Below are positions 9,766 to 17,963 of a DNA stretch of 64,000 bases, piece after piece. Under the pieces are notes generated by a model that was not told where the DNA came from, made no database searches, and saw nothing but the letters and a program-made list of their open reading frames with translations. Origin of the DNA: Acetobacter musti (GTDB lineage Bacteria > Pseudomonadota > Alphaproteobacteria > Acetobacterales > Acetobacteraceae); contig NZ_WOTB01000016.1 of NCBI RefSeq assembly GCF_011516835.1, positions 1 through 64,000 on the forward strand, given 5' to 3'. Position 1 is the stretch's first letter. Each line of letters begins with the position of its first letter. The position numbers were made by a program, and so were the translations under genes.

Positions 9766-9811
9766 ACAACGTCTTACATGCGACGTTTCCGCGTCGCATG
9801 TAAGACGTTGT
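9766..9811. repeat. Perfect inverted repeat, 20-bp arms, 6-base loop
   Basis: Left arm ACAACGTCTTACATGCGACG (9766-9785), loop TTTCCG (9786-9791), right arm the exact reverse complement (9792-9811). No T-run follows on either side, so a simple intrinsic terminator is unlikely. It lies between the IS element and a truncated gene. It could be two abutted ends of a lost mobile element, a recombination site, or a DNA hairpin. Confidence 0.8.
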
Positions 9812-9895
9812 GGACACTTGAATTCGATGAATCCGCGCAGTGGATGAAGGTATTCGTTCCCTGTGCAGACGATCATTCCCATGGTCGGACGGGAC

Positions 9896-10265
9896 CTATA
9901 CCTTCCGCCACTTCGATCGCTCTCTGGGATGCGTGGATCTGGATTTCGTGTTGCATGGCGATGCGGGGCCTGTGCCGCACTGGCCGTGATCGCAGCCTTT
10001 TTTGGCGCCGGTGAGTTCGAGGCGTTCGCGCAGCAGGTCGAGCAGGGTGGTGCTGTTGTCGACAGTGAGGCTGGTGCGGGTGGCGTTGACGATCAGGGTC
10101 AGCGGCGTGGCCGGAACGCCGGGGGGCGGCGGTGGCGTGGGGGCCTGACGGGCTTCCGGGCGGGCCGTGGCGTGTGCGCGGGGAAGTCATGGCGGTGGAG
10201 GCGACGCTTCCCTGGAGGACGGTACGGCGGCGGAAGCGGGCGGGGCCGGGGGAGAGACTGGTCAT
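9896..10265 (-). pseudogene. Truncated [2Fe-2S] subunit of aldehyde/xanthine oxidoreductase (PaoA/YagT-like)
   Basis: The minus strand starts at ATG 10265 with a twin-arginine-like leader (ARFRRRTVLQGSVAST), then loses frame near 10185. In the shifted frame it gives [40 protein letters not shown] and QCG, the N-terminal plant-type ferredoxin domain of periplasmic aldehyde oxidoreductases, with the first cysteines of the cluster in GCDHGQCG. Homology stops right after, at about 9970, where the family normally continues ACTV, and the frame ends at 9896. The cysteines of the second cluster and the partner subunits are absent. This is a remnant, probably left by a deletion that also involved the neighbouring IS element and hairpin. 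Confidence 0.8.
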
Positions 10266-10711
10266 GGCCGGGCTGACCTTTCCGGGTGGGGCGTGGCCGG
10301 GCGCCGGGTCTTGTCCGGTGGCTCAGGCTGCGTGGCGGGGGTGGGGTCTTCGTCTGTTACGTGTGGAGCCGGACCGGGTTGCGGTGGGGGAGAGGCTCAC
10401 GGGGGCGTGAAGTTTCAATTTCCTTTGCTGTATTCAGGGAAATACAGAGTCTGTCGGCATAATGACGGGTTGCGGGAGGGAAGTGGTCTGTCTTTTGGGG
10501 TGTTTGTCCGATCTGTTCGGGATGCAGAGGATACAGACAGGGAATGTTTCGGTGTTTCTCAGTCTGGTTCGGGTAATGGTGGTGCTGTATTGCTGATCAA
10601 TATAAATAATATTTTTTCTGTATTGTTAATAACAGTGGGGTTCCGGGTCTTTTCGAGGGGCAGCTTGCTGTTTTTCTGCCGGTCCGGCTCTGCGATCACG
10701 ACTTGCGGCGG

Positions 10712-10729
10712 GTGCAATAAAAATGTCAT
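10712..10729 (+). promoter_or_regulatory. Candidate Pho box upstream of pstC
   Basis: GTGCAATAAAAATGTCAT matches 14 of 18 positions of the PhoB consensus of two 7-base repeats with a 4-base spacer (CTGTCATAAAACTGTCAT). It ends 78 bases before the pstC start, a sensible distance for a PhoB-activated promoter. The operon it would control encodes PhoB itself. The rest of 10266-10807 holds no gene I can support; an AT-rich patch at 10595-10640 may be part of a promoter. Confidence 0.6.
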
Positions 10730-10807
10730 GCCGGCGGGGCTGTTCTGCGGTTGCCGCTGCGGGGGGCGTTCAGTATTGGTCGCGGGCGTGAGGAGCGGAG
10801 CGCCTTT

Positions 10808-11899
10808 ATGGATGGAACATCGCACGCTTCGGGGGAGGCTCCGGGAGCGGGATCCGGCGGAAGTGGCGGGCATGTCGTGCCGGACGGAGCGGCCGGAGTT
10901 ATGGCTGCTGAAGTCATGGTTGCCGGGAATGGCCTGGCCGGAGAGGACTTTACCGGTCCGGGACCGGCGCGCGGATTCGACGGAGACAGGCTGTTTCGCG
11001 GGCTGGTGACGGCCAGCGGGATTGCGGTTCTGGCTCTGCTTGGCGGGATCATTCTGGTCATGGTCGCCGGCGGGATGAAGGCGTTTTCGACCTTCGGTCC
11101 CGCTTTTCTGGTGTCGTCCGTCTGGAATCCGGTGACGCAGCATTACGGGGCGCTGGCTCCGGTGTTCGGCACGATCGTGACGAGCACGCTGGGGCTGCTG
11201 ATGGCGGTGCCGCTGGCGTTCGGGGCGGCGTTCTGGCTGACGCAGATGGCGCCGGCGCGGCTTTCGGCCGTGGTGGGCATGGCGGTTCAGCTTCTGGCGG
11301 CGGTGCCGTCGATCATTTTCGGCATGTGGGGATTTTTTGTCATCGTGCCGCTGATGGCGCGGTATGTGCAGCCTTTCGCGCGGCACTGGTTCGGGCATGT
11401 TCCGGGGCTGGGCGCGCTGGTTCAGGGGGCGCCGTTCGGGACGGGGCTTCTGACGGGCGGGATTATTCTGACGGTGATGGTGACGCCGTTCATCACGGCG
11501 GTGATGTGCGATGTGTTCACCTCCATTCCGGCGGTTCTGAAGGAGAGCGCCTTCGGACTCGGCGCGACGCGCTGGGAGGTGATGCGGAATGTGATTCTGC
11601 CCTGGTCCAGCAAGGCTGTGGTGGGCAGTGTGGTGCTCGGCATGGGACGGGCGATGGGCGAGACGATGGCGGTGACGTTCGTGATCGGCAACGCCAACAA
11701 AATCGGCTGGTCGCTGTTCGCGCCGGGCAACACGATCGCCTCGCTGATCGCGCTGGAGTTTCCGGAGAGCCCGGCGGGGAGTGTGAAGCTGTCCTCATTG
11801 ATGGCGCTGGGTACGATTCTGATGGCGCTGTCCTTCCTGGCGCTGGCGGCGTCGCGGATTTTGCTGGGCTTTGCGGAACGCCGGGAGGGCAGGCAATGA
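10808..11899 (+). CDS. pstC: Phosphate ABC transporter permease PstC
   Basis: One of the two membrane subunits of the high-affinity phosphate importer. I place the start at the ATG at 10808, preceded by GAGGAG, instead of the upstream ATG at 10751; this gives 363 residues. The first 60 residues are rich in Gly and Ala and hydrophilic, longer than in E. coli PstC. The six-helix permease core follows, with VWNPVTQHYGALAPVFGTIV and the EAA-type loop KESAFGLGATRWEVMRNVIL that contacts the ATPase. Its stop overlaps the pstA start by 4 bases. The operon lacks pstS at its head; a pstS is found at 27439. Confidence 0.95.
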   Translation: MDGTSHASGEAPGAGSGGSGGHVVPDGAAGVMAAEVMVAGNGLAGEDFTGPGPARGFDGDRLFRGLVTASGIAVLALLGGIILVMVAGGMKAFSTFGPAFLVSSVWNPVTQHYGALAPVFGTIVTSTLGLLMAVPLAFGAAFWLTQMAPARLSAVVGMAVQLLAAVPSIIFGMWGFFVIVPLMARYVQPFARHWFGHVPGLGALVQGAPFGTGLLTGGIILTVMVTPFITAVMCDVFTSIPAVLKESAFGLGATRWEVMRNVILPWSSKAVVGSVVLGMGRAMGETMAVTFVIGNANKIGWSLFAPGNTIASLIALEFPESPAGSVKLSSLMALGTILMALSFLALAASRILLGFAERREGRQ

Positions 11900-12810
11900 G
11901 CGGCCATCAGAACGGGCGGCAGAGTGTGCGACAGAACGGGGCGGTTCAGGCGGCGCCGGATCGCTGGAAGCCGCACGGGGCGCTGGCGATGCGGCGCCGG
12001 TTCATGGATCGTCTGGCGACCGGGCTGAGCCTGACGGCGACCTGTGTGGCGCTGCTGGCGCTGTGTTCGATTCTGCTGACGCTTCTGGTGCGTGGTGTGG
12101 CAGGGCTGTCTCTGGTGACGTTCATTCATTCGACGGCGTCGCCGGGAATGAATGGCGGTCTGGCGAACGCGATTGTCGGCAGCCTGATCCAGACGGCGGT
12201 GGCGATCCTGATCGGGGCGCCGCTGGGGATGATGTGCGGGATTTATCTGTCCGATTACGGTCGCGGCTGGATGGCGTCCACGACGCGGTTTGTCTCCGAC
12301 ATGCTGCTTTCCGCGCCGTCCATTCTGATCGGTCTGTTCATCTATCAGCTCATTGTGGTTCCGACGGGACATTTCTCCGGTTTTGCCGGGTCTGTGGCGC
12401 TGGCGATTCTGGCGCTGCCGATTGTGGTGCGGACGACGGAGGACATGCTGGGTCTGGTGCCGGTGGCGCTGCGGGAGGCGGGGATCGGGCTCGGGGCGTC
12501 GAAATGGCGGGTGATTGTGTTCATCTGTCTGCGGGCGGCGCGGACGGGTGTGATGACCGGGATTCTGCTGGCGGTGGCGCGGGTGGCGGGTGAGACGGCG
12601 CCGCTGCTGTTCACGTCGCTGGGCAATATGGACTGGTCGGTGAGTCTGGCGCAGCCGATGGCGAGTCTGCCGGTGACGATCTACCAGTATGCCGGGTCGG
12701 CTTATGATGACTGGGTGCAGCTTGCCTGGACGGGGGCGCTGCTGGTGACTCTGGGCGTGCTGGCGATCAACATTCTTGTTCGGGTCGGCTTTGGCCGGAA
12801 GGGAGCTTAG
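11896..12810 (+). CDS. pstA: Phosphate ABC transporter permease PstA
   Basis: Second membrane subunit of the phosphate importer, 304 residues, starting at the ATG that overlaps the pstC stop. After a hydrophilic N-terminus of about 45 residues come the membrane helices, with [20 protein letters not shown] and the EAA loop [20 protein letters not shown]. The segment [15 protein letters not shown] near the end is typical of PstA. A 4-base gap separates it from pstB. It forms the channel with PstC, receives phosphate from PstS and is powered by PstB. Confidence 0.95.
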   Translation: MSGHQNGRQSVRQNGAVQAAPDRWKPHGALAMRRRFMDRLATGLSLTATCVALLALCSILLTLLVRGVAGLSLVTFIHSTASPGMNGGLANAIVGSLIQTAVAILIGAPLGMMCGIYLSDYGRGWMASTTRFVSDMLLSAPSILIGLFIYQLIVVPTGHFSGFAGSVALAILALPIVVRTTEDMLGLVPVALREAGIGLGASKWRVIVFICLRAARTGVMTGILLAVARVAGETAPLLFTSLGNMDWSVSLAQPMASLPVTIYQYAGSAYDDWVQLAWTGALLVTLGVLAINILVRVGFGRKGA

Positions 12811-12814
12811 GCGG

Positions 12815-13651
12815 ATGAGCGGGACGGTTGTGACGGAGCGGGCCGTGTCAGGAAATGGTGTGGCCGGAAACGGTGCATCAGGGAACGGGGTTGCGGAGAA
12901 GCCGGCGATTTCGGTGCGGAATCTCGATTTCTTCTATGGCGATCACAAGGCGCTGCGCGGGATTTCGATGGAGTTTTCGACCCGGAAGGTGACGGGGATG
13001 ATCGGGCCTTCGGGCTGTGGCAAGTCGACGCTGCTGCGGGTTCTGAACCGGATGTATGATCTGTATCCGGGGCAGCGGGCGACGGGTGAGGTGATTTTCG
13101 ACGGGCGGAACATCATTGCGCCGGGGATGGATGTGAACCGTCTGCGGGCGCGGGTTGGCATGGTGTTTCAGAAGCCGACGCCGTTTCCGATGTCGATTTA
13201 TGACAACATCGCGTTTGGTGTGAAGCTGCATGAGACGCCGTCCCGGTCCGAGATGGACGGGCGGGTTGAGGATGTGCTGCGGCGCGTGGCGCTGTGGGGC
13301 GAGGTGAAGGACCGTCTGAAGGCGTCGGCGACGGCGCTGTCGGGCGGTCAGCAGCAGCGTCTGTGCATTGCCCGGACGATTGCGACGCGGCCTGAGGTGG
13401 TTCTGCTCGATGAGCCGACGAGCGCGCTCGATCCGGTCTCCACGGCGCGGATCGAGGAGCTTCTGGACGAGCTCAAGAAGGAATTCACCATCGCCATTGT
13501 GACACACAATATGCAGCAGGCGGCGCGCTGCGCGGATCAGGTGGCGTTTTTCTATCTTGGCGAGCTGGTCGAGATGGACAGCACGGACCGGATTTTCACG
13601 GCGCCGCGCGAGACGCGGACGCAGGACTACATTACCGGCCGGTTCGGCTGA
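12815..13651 (+). CDS. pstB: Phosphate ABC transporter ATPase PstB
   Basis: ATP-hydrolysing subunit, 278 residues from the ATG at 12815. It has Walker [10 protein letters not shown] (residues 64-72), Q loop in [20 protein letters not shown], signature [12 protein letters not shown], Walker [14 protein letters not shown] and switch His in [11 protein letters not shown]. The ending [12 protein letters not shown] is the classic PstB C-terminus. The first 28 residues form a low-complexity stretch ([20 protein letters not shown]) not normal for PstB. PhoU follows 16 bases after the stop. Confidence 0.97.
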   Translation: MSGTVVTERAVSGNGVAGNGASGNGVAEKPAISVRNLDFFYGDHKALRGISMEFSTRKVTGMIGPSGCGKSTLLRVLNRMYDLYPGQRATGEVIFDGRNIIAPGMDVNRLRARVGMVFQKPTPFPMSIYDNIAFGVKLHETPSRSEMDGRVEDVLRRVALWGEVKDRLKASATALSGGQQQRLCIARTIATRPEVVLLDEPTSALDPVSTARIEELLDELKKEFTIAIVTHNMQQAARCADQVAFFYLGELVEMDSTDRIFTAPRETRTQDYITGRFG

Positions 13652-13667
13652 GCGGGGGTTTGGGGCG

Positions 13668-14390
13668 ATGACCGAGGCAACGCATACCGTCAAGAGTTAC
13701 GAGCAGGAGCTGGAGCGTCTTCGCGGCATGATGGCGCGGATGGGCGGGCTTGTGGAGCGTCAGACCGCGCAGGCTGTGAAGGCTGTGGTGGACGGGGACG
13801 AGGAGGCGGCGATCGAGGCGCCGGATCTGGACCCGGAGGTGGACGAGCTGGAGCGTGAGGCGGAGGCGCTGGCGATCCGGATTCTGGCGCTGCGCTCGCC
13901 GATGGCGATCGATCTGCGCGAGATTGTGGCGGCATTGAAGATCACGGGTGATCTGGAACGGATCGGGGACTATGCGGCCTCGATCGCGCGGCGGGCGCTG
14001 AAGCTGGACATGGATGGCGGGATTTCGCTGATCGGGCTGCGGAGCATGGGGCGGCTGGTGCAGGACAATCTGCGCCGGGCGATTGATGCGCTGGCGACGC
14101 GGGACCGGGATCTGGCGGTTGCGGTGTGGCAGTCCGACACGGCGGTGGACGAGCTTTACACGGCGATGTTCCGCGAGCTGATGACCTATATGATGGAAGA
14201 TCCGCGCAATATCGGGTCGTGCATTCATCTTCTGTTCGTCGCGAAGAATCTGGAGCGGATCGGCGATCATACGACCAATATCGCCGAGCGGATTTACTAT
14301 GCGGTGACGGGCGAGATGCTGCCGGCGGTGCGGCCGCGCGGCGGACTGGGGCCGCAGCAGACGCCGCCGGCGATTCCGGACGCACGCTGA
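13668..14390 (+). CDS. phoU: Phosphate transport regulator PhoU
   Basis: Cytoplasmic all-helical protein of 240 residues made of two three-helix bundles, each ending in the PhoU metal-binding pattern (LKITGDLERIGDYAASIARR and VAKNLERIGDHTTNIAERIY). It couples the PstSCAB transporter to PhoR so that PhoB is silent when phosphate is plentiful. The start MTEATHTVKSYEQELERL is chosen because it begins the family homology just after the pstB stop. Its stop shares a base with the phoB start (TGATG), implying coupled translation. Confidence 0.96.
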   Translation: MTEATHTVKSYEQELERLRGMMARMGGLVERQTAQAVKAVVDGDEEAAIEAPDLDPEVDELEREAEALAIRILALRSPMAIDLREIVAALKITGDLERIGDYAASIARRALKLDMDGGISLIGLRSMGRLVQDNLRRAIDALATRDRDLAVAVWQSDTAVDELYTAMFRELMTYMMEDPRNIGSCIHLLFVAKNLERIGDHTTNIAERIYYAVTGEMLPAVRPRGGLGPQQTPPAIPDAR

Positions 14391-15100
14391 TGTCTGAGAC
14401 GGCGGGCGGCGCGGGCGCGCGGATTCTGCTGGTCGAGGATGATCCCTCGCTGCAGATCATGGTGCGGTATAATCTCGAAAAGGCGGGTTATGCCGTGGAG
14501 ACGGCGGGAGACGGGGCGTCGGCGCTGGCGCTGGCCGGATCGTTCCGTCCGGCTCTGGTGCTGCTGGACTGGATGCTGCCGGGGACTCTTTCGGGGATCG
14601 ACGTATGCCGGCGGCTGCGGGAGCTTCCGGGGAGCCGGGATGTTCCGGTGATCATGCTGACGGCGCGGTCTGAGGAAGCGGATGCGATCCGGGGGCTGGA
14701 GAACGGGGCGGATGATTATCTGACCAAGCCGTGCAGCATGGCGACGCTGGAGGCGCGTATCCGGGCGATGCTGCGGCGTGTGGCCGGGCCGAGCGATGTG
14801 CTGGAATTCGATGACATCACGCTCGATCTGGTGCGGCACCGGGGGGAGCGCGGCGGTCGCGCGCTGCAGCTCGGGCCGACGGAGTTCCGGCTTCTGGAGT
14901 TTTTCATGCGTCGGCCGGGGCGGGTGTTTTCGCGCGAGGACATTCTGAAGGCGATCTGGGGCGAGAACATTCATGTGGAGGTGCGGACGGTGGATGTTCA
15001 TATCCGCAGGCTGCGCAAGGAGATCAACGGGCCGGAGGAGCGGGATCTGATCCGCACGGTCCGTTCGGCGGGCTATGCGCTCGATAACAGTCCGGAATGA
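14390..15100 (+). CDS. phoB: Phosphate regulon response regulator PhoB
   Basis: OmpR-type regulator of 236 residues. The receiver has VEDD (15-18), phospho-acceptor Asp60 in VLLDWMLPG and Lys113 in YLTKPCS. The winged helix begins near residue 135, with LGPTEFRLLEFFMRRPGRVF and VEVRTVDVHIRRLRKEI, the PhoB recognition-helix region. When phosphorylated by PhoR it binds Pho boxes; a good candidate precedes pstC. The start ATG shares its A with the phoU stop codon. Confidence 0.95.
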   Translation: MSETAGGAGARILLVEDDPSLQIMVRYNLEKAGYAVETAGDGASALALAGSFRPALVLLDWMLPGTLSGIDVCRRLRELPGSRDVPVIMLTARSEEADAIRGLENGADDYLTKPCSMATLEARIRAMLRRVAGPSDVLEFDDITLDLVRHRGERGGRALQLGPTEFRLLEFFMRRPGRVFSREDILKAIWGENIHVEVRTVDVHIRRLRKEINGPEERDLIRTVRSAGYALDNSPE

Positions 15101-15169
15101 TATGAGCGGTGTTTTCCTGTCTGGCGGGCCTGTCTGACGGGTGAGTGAGCGCCGGCGGGCGGGGGAAAC

Positions 15170-16375
15170 ATGACGGGAGCCGAACTGGCGCTGTGCCTGC
15201 TGGGGGCTTTTTGTCTCGGCCTGATGCCTGGCTGGCTGGCCGGGGGACGCCGGCTGCCGCAGCGGCCGGCGTTTCTGCCGGCTTCGCGCCGGGACGAGAG
15301 CATAACGCGGGATGTCGGGCTGGAGGAGATGCTCGGCTTTCTTCCCGACTGCGCGGTACTGCTGGCGCGGAATGGCAGTCTGCGGTTCGCGAACGCGGAG
15401 GCGCTGGCGGTTTTCGGGGATGCGCTGGGGACGATCATCCGGCATCCCGATGTATTCGCGGCGTTGCAGCGCCTTGATGCGGAGACGGTTCTGGCGACGG
15501 CGGATATCGTGCTCGATGTTCCGGTCAGGCGGGTTGTGCGGCTGGTGTTCCGGCTGGTTCCCGAGGCGCTGTCGCAGGCCGGTGTTCCGGTTCTGGCGAT
15601 TTTATCGGACAGGTCGGAGAAGGAGGCGGTCGAGCGGGTCCGGGCGGATTTCGTGGCCTATGCGAGTCATGAGTTGCGGACGCCGCTGGCGGCGCTGATC
15701 GGGTTTATCGAGACGCTGCGCGGGCCGGCTGCGGATGATCCGGCGGCGCAGAAGCAGTTTCTGGAAATCATGGCGACCCAGGCGGGGCGGATGCAGCGGC
15801 TGATTGAGCAGTTGCTGGCGCTGTCGCGTGTGGAGATGACGGAGCATCGCAGGCCGCGGGACGAGGTGGATGCGGCGCAGGTGGTGGCGCGGGTGCGCGA
15901 TGAGTCGGCGCCGCTCTGTTCGGCGCGGGGGATTGTGCTGGAGACGGAGGCGCATCCGGTCGCGTTTCAGGGGGATGAGGACCAGATCGTTCAGGTTCTT
16001 CTGAATCTTGTTGAGAACGCCACGAAATATGCGGTCACGGGAAAACGGGTTCCTGTGGTGTCTCTGGTGACGTCGGAGGGGGTTGTTGGCGGGAAGGACG
16101 GCGTGTCGTTTACGGTGACGGATAACGGGCCGGGGATCGAGGCGCAGCATCTGCCGCGTCTGACGGAACGGTTTTACCGGGTCGAGGGCGGTCAGGGGGC
16201 GACGGCGCCGGGTTACGGGCTGGGGCTGGCGATTGTCCGGCACATTGTCGACCGGCATGACGGGCGGCTGTTTATTGACAGCGTGGTGGGGGAAGGGACG
16301 CGGATTACGGTTTGGCTGCCGGTGCGCGGGGAGCGGCGGCAGGCGCGGGAGCGGCCTTCGCTGCTGCTGGGGTGA
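15170..16375 (+). CDS. phoR: Phosphate regulon sensor kinase PhoR
   Basis: Histidine kinase of 401 residues. A short hydrophobic N-terminus (residues 4-25) anchors it without a sizeable periplasmic domain, as in E. coli PhoR. A PAS-like region (about 45-145) follows, then the H box DFVAYASHELRTPLAALIGF with His167, N box LLNLVENATKYA, G1 DNGPGIE and G2 GYGLGLAIV. It phosphorylates PhoB under phosphate limitation through contact with PhoU and the Pst transporter. It lies 69 bases after phoB and ends the operon. Confidence 0.94.
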   Translation: MTGAELALCLLGAFCLGLMPGWLAGGRRLPQRPAFLPASRRDESITRDVGLEEMLGFLPDCAVLLARNGSLRFANAEALAVFGDALGTIIRHPDVFAALQRLDAETVLATADIVLDVPVRRVVRLVFRLVPEALSQAGVPVLAILSDRSEKEAVERVRADFVAYASHELRTPLAALIGFIETLRGPAADDPAAQKQFLEIMATQAGRMQRLIEQLLALSRVEMTEHRRPRDEVDAAQVVARVRDESAPLCSARGIVLETEAHPVAFQGDEDQIVQVLLNLVENATKYAVTGKRVPVVSLVTSEGVVGGKDGVSFTVTDNGPGIEAQHLPRLTERFYRVEGGQGATAPGYGLGLAIVRHIVDRHDGRLFIDSVVGEGTRITVWLPVRGERRQARERPSLLLG

Positions 16376-16450
16376 GAGCGGGGAGTTTTACAGGCTGGTT
16401 TGTCAGAGGATTTTGAAGAAGTCTGATCGTGAAACCTCCGCTTAATTATA

Positions 16451-16536
16451 AAGAAGTTTTTGGTGAAGCTTTTTTCAAAAAGCTTCAGAAGATGCCGCCT
16501 TTTTGAAAAAAAAGGCGGCGACTGGAAACTTTTGTT
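16451..16536 (+). repeat. Structured repeat family A, copy 1
   Basis: About 85 bases between the convergent phoR and aldehyde dehydrogenase genes. Inner hairpin 1 has arms TGAAGCTTTTT/AAAAAGCTTCA; inner hairpin 2 has arms GCCGCCTTTTT/AAAAAGGCGGC. An outer stem begins AAGTTTTTGG, but its right half is changed here (CTGGAAACTT). Further copies lie at 26678, 29566, 35543 and 37306. The T-rich stems could end transcription from both sides. Confidence 0.8.
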
Positions 16537-16592
16537 GCTTTATTATTAAAGGCTTATCGCTAAGTGCCTCTGGTCCCGGTTTGCCGGCCGGG

Positions 16593-17963
16593 TCAGCCGA
16601 TCCGGATGAGTTTGCGGTTGATGAATTCCTCAATGCCGAGGAAAGACAGTTCCCGGCCGAAACCCGAGTTTTTGATGCCGCCGAAGGGAAGTTCCGGGGC
16701 GGCGGCGGTCGCGGTGTTGATGAACATCATGCCGGTTTCGATCTGTTCGGCGACTTTTTCCGCCCGCGCGATATTGCGTGAGAAGACGGAACCGCCGAGA
16801 CCGTAAGGGGAATCATTTGCCAGTTCGATAGCTTCGTGTTCCGACGCAACTTTGTGCACGACAGCGACGGGGCCGAAAATTTCCTGATAGAAGACAGGAT
16901 TGTCTTTTGACACGCCGGTCAGGATGGTCGGTTCCATGAAGAACCCCTCGCGGTCGATCCGTTTTCCGCCGGCGACGAGGGTGGCGCCGCCCTTTACGGC
17001 TTCCTTTGTCTGTTCAAGCGCCAGTTCCATGGCTTTCCGGCTGCTCATCGGGCCGTGTGTGGTGCCTTCCGCGAGCGGGTCGCCGATGCGGAACTGCGTG
17101 ATCGCGTTTTTCAGTCCTTTGAGGAAGGCATCGAAGATCTTTTCATGCACGATCATGCGCTTGGCGGCGGTGCAGACCTGTCCGTTATTGGAGAAACGGC
17201 CCCATGTCGCCCATTTTACGGCCAGTTCCAGGTCGGCGTCGTCGAGAACGATGAAGGCGTCGCTGCCGCCGAGTTCCATCGTGTCCTTCTTCAGCGCGGC
17301 GCCGGCTTCGGCGGCGACGGTCTGTCCGGCGCGTTCGCTGCCGGTCAGGGCGACGCCGCGGATGCGGAAATCCTTTATCAGATCGGAAGACTGTTCGTTG
17401 CTGAGGAAGATGTTCGTGTATGCGCCAGCGGGCGCGCCGGCATCGTGGAACAGCTTTTCAAACGCCAGGGCGCATTGCGGCACGTTGGGCGCGTGTTTGG
17501 CGATGACGACATTGCCTGCCATGAGGTTCGGGCCGGCGACGCGCGCGAGCTGGTAATAGGGGAAGTTCCAGGGTTCGATACAGTAGATGACGCCGAGCGG
17601 CTGATTGATGATCTTTGCTTTGCCGTCCTTCACTCTGAGCGGTGTCGGAGCGAGGAATTCTTCGGCCCCGTTCGCATAGAAGGCGAGGATATCTGCGGTG
17701 ATGTCGATTTCTTCCAGCGCGTCCGGCAGCGCCTTGCCCATTTCCGTGGCGATCAGACGGGCATGGGCCTGACGATCCTTTCGCAGCAGGTCGGCGGCTT
17801 TCGACATAACGACTTTCCGCTCCGCGATGCTGCGTTTCTTCCAGTCGGTTTTCCAGACCTGATCGGCGCGGTCGACGATGACCTTCATCTGTTCCGGCGT
17901 ATGAAGATCGAATGTGCGTTCAACGGTTTCCGTTGTCGGATTGAGAGTCTGATAAACGATCAT
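16593..17963 (-). CDS. NAD(P)-dependent aldehyde dehydrogenase, succinate-semialdehyde dehydrogenase type
   Basis: Cytoplasmic aldehyde dehydrogenase of 456 residues that oxidises an aldehyde to an acid. The start at 17963 is chosen because family homology begins at IVYQTLNPTTETVERTF and the ATG overlaps the upstream gene stop by 4 bases. Catalytic features are seen: PWNFPYYQ (Asn of the oxyanion hole), AKHAPN (cofactor Lys), MELGGSDAFIV (general base Glu) and NNGQVCTAAKRM (nucleophile Cys). Short forms like this resemble bacterial GabD/Sad proteins, but the true aldehyde is unknown. Coupling to an Old Yellow Enzyme gene and a nearby HxlR regulator suggests a detoxification pair acting on reactive carbonyls. 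Confidence 0.92.
   Translation of the reverse strand: MIVYQTLNPTTETVERTFDLHTPEQMKVIVDRADQVWKTDWKKRSIAERKVVMSKAADLLRKDRQAHARLIATEMGKALPDALEEIDITADILAFYANGAEEFLAPTPLRVKDGKAKIINQPLGVIYCIEPWNFPYYQLARVAGPNLMAGNVVIAKHAPNVPQCALAFEKLFHDAGAPAGAYTNIFLSNEQSSDLIKDFRIRGVALTGSERAGQTVAAEAGAALKKDTMELGGSDAFIVLDDADLELAVKWATWGRFSNNGQVCTAAKRMIVHEKIFDAFLKGLKNAITQFRIGDPLAEGTTHGPMSSRKAMELALEQTKEAVKGGATLVAGGKRIDREGFFMEPTILTGVSKDNPVFYQEIFGPVAVVHKVASEHEAIELANDSPYGLGGSVFSRNIARAEKVAEQIETGMMFINTATAAAPELPFGGIKNSGFGRELSFLGIEEFINRKLIRIG

Noticed and set aside
9778-10410. Plus-strand open frames between the hairpin and the pst operon
   Set aside because: They run antisense to the truncated [2Fe-2S] subunit and have no family resemblance.
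10751-10807. Upstream ATG for pstC
   Set aside because: The ATG at 10808 has a better ribosome site and the extra residues are not similar to PstC.
11326-11895. Upstream extension of the pstA open frame
   Set aside because: It overlaps pstC in another frame; the ATG at 11896 starts real homology and overlaps the pstC stop by 4 bases.
16451-16536. Family A repeats as a CRISPR array
   Set aside because: Copies are kilobases apart with no regular spacers and no cas genes are present.
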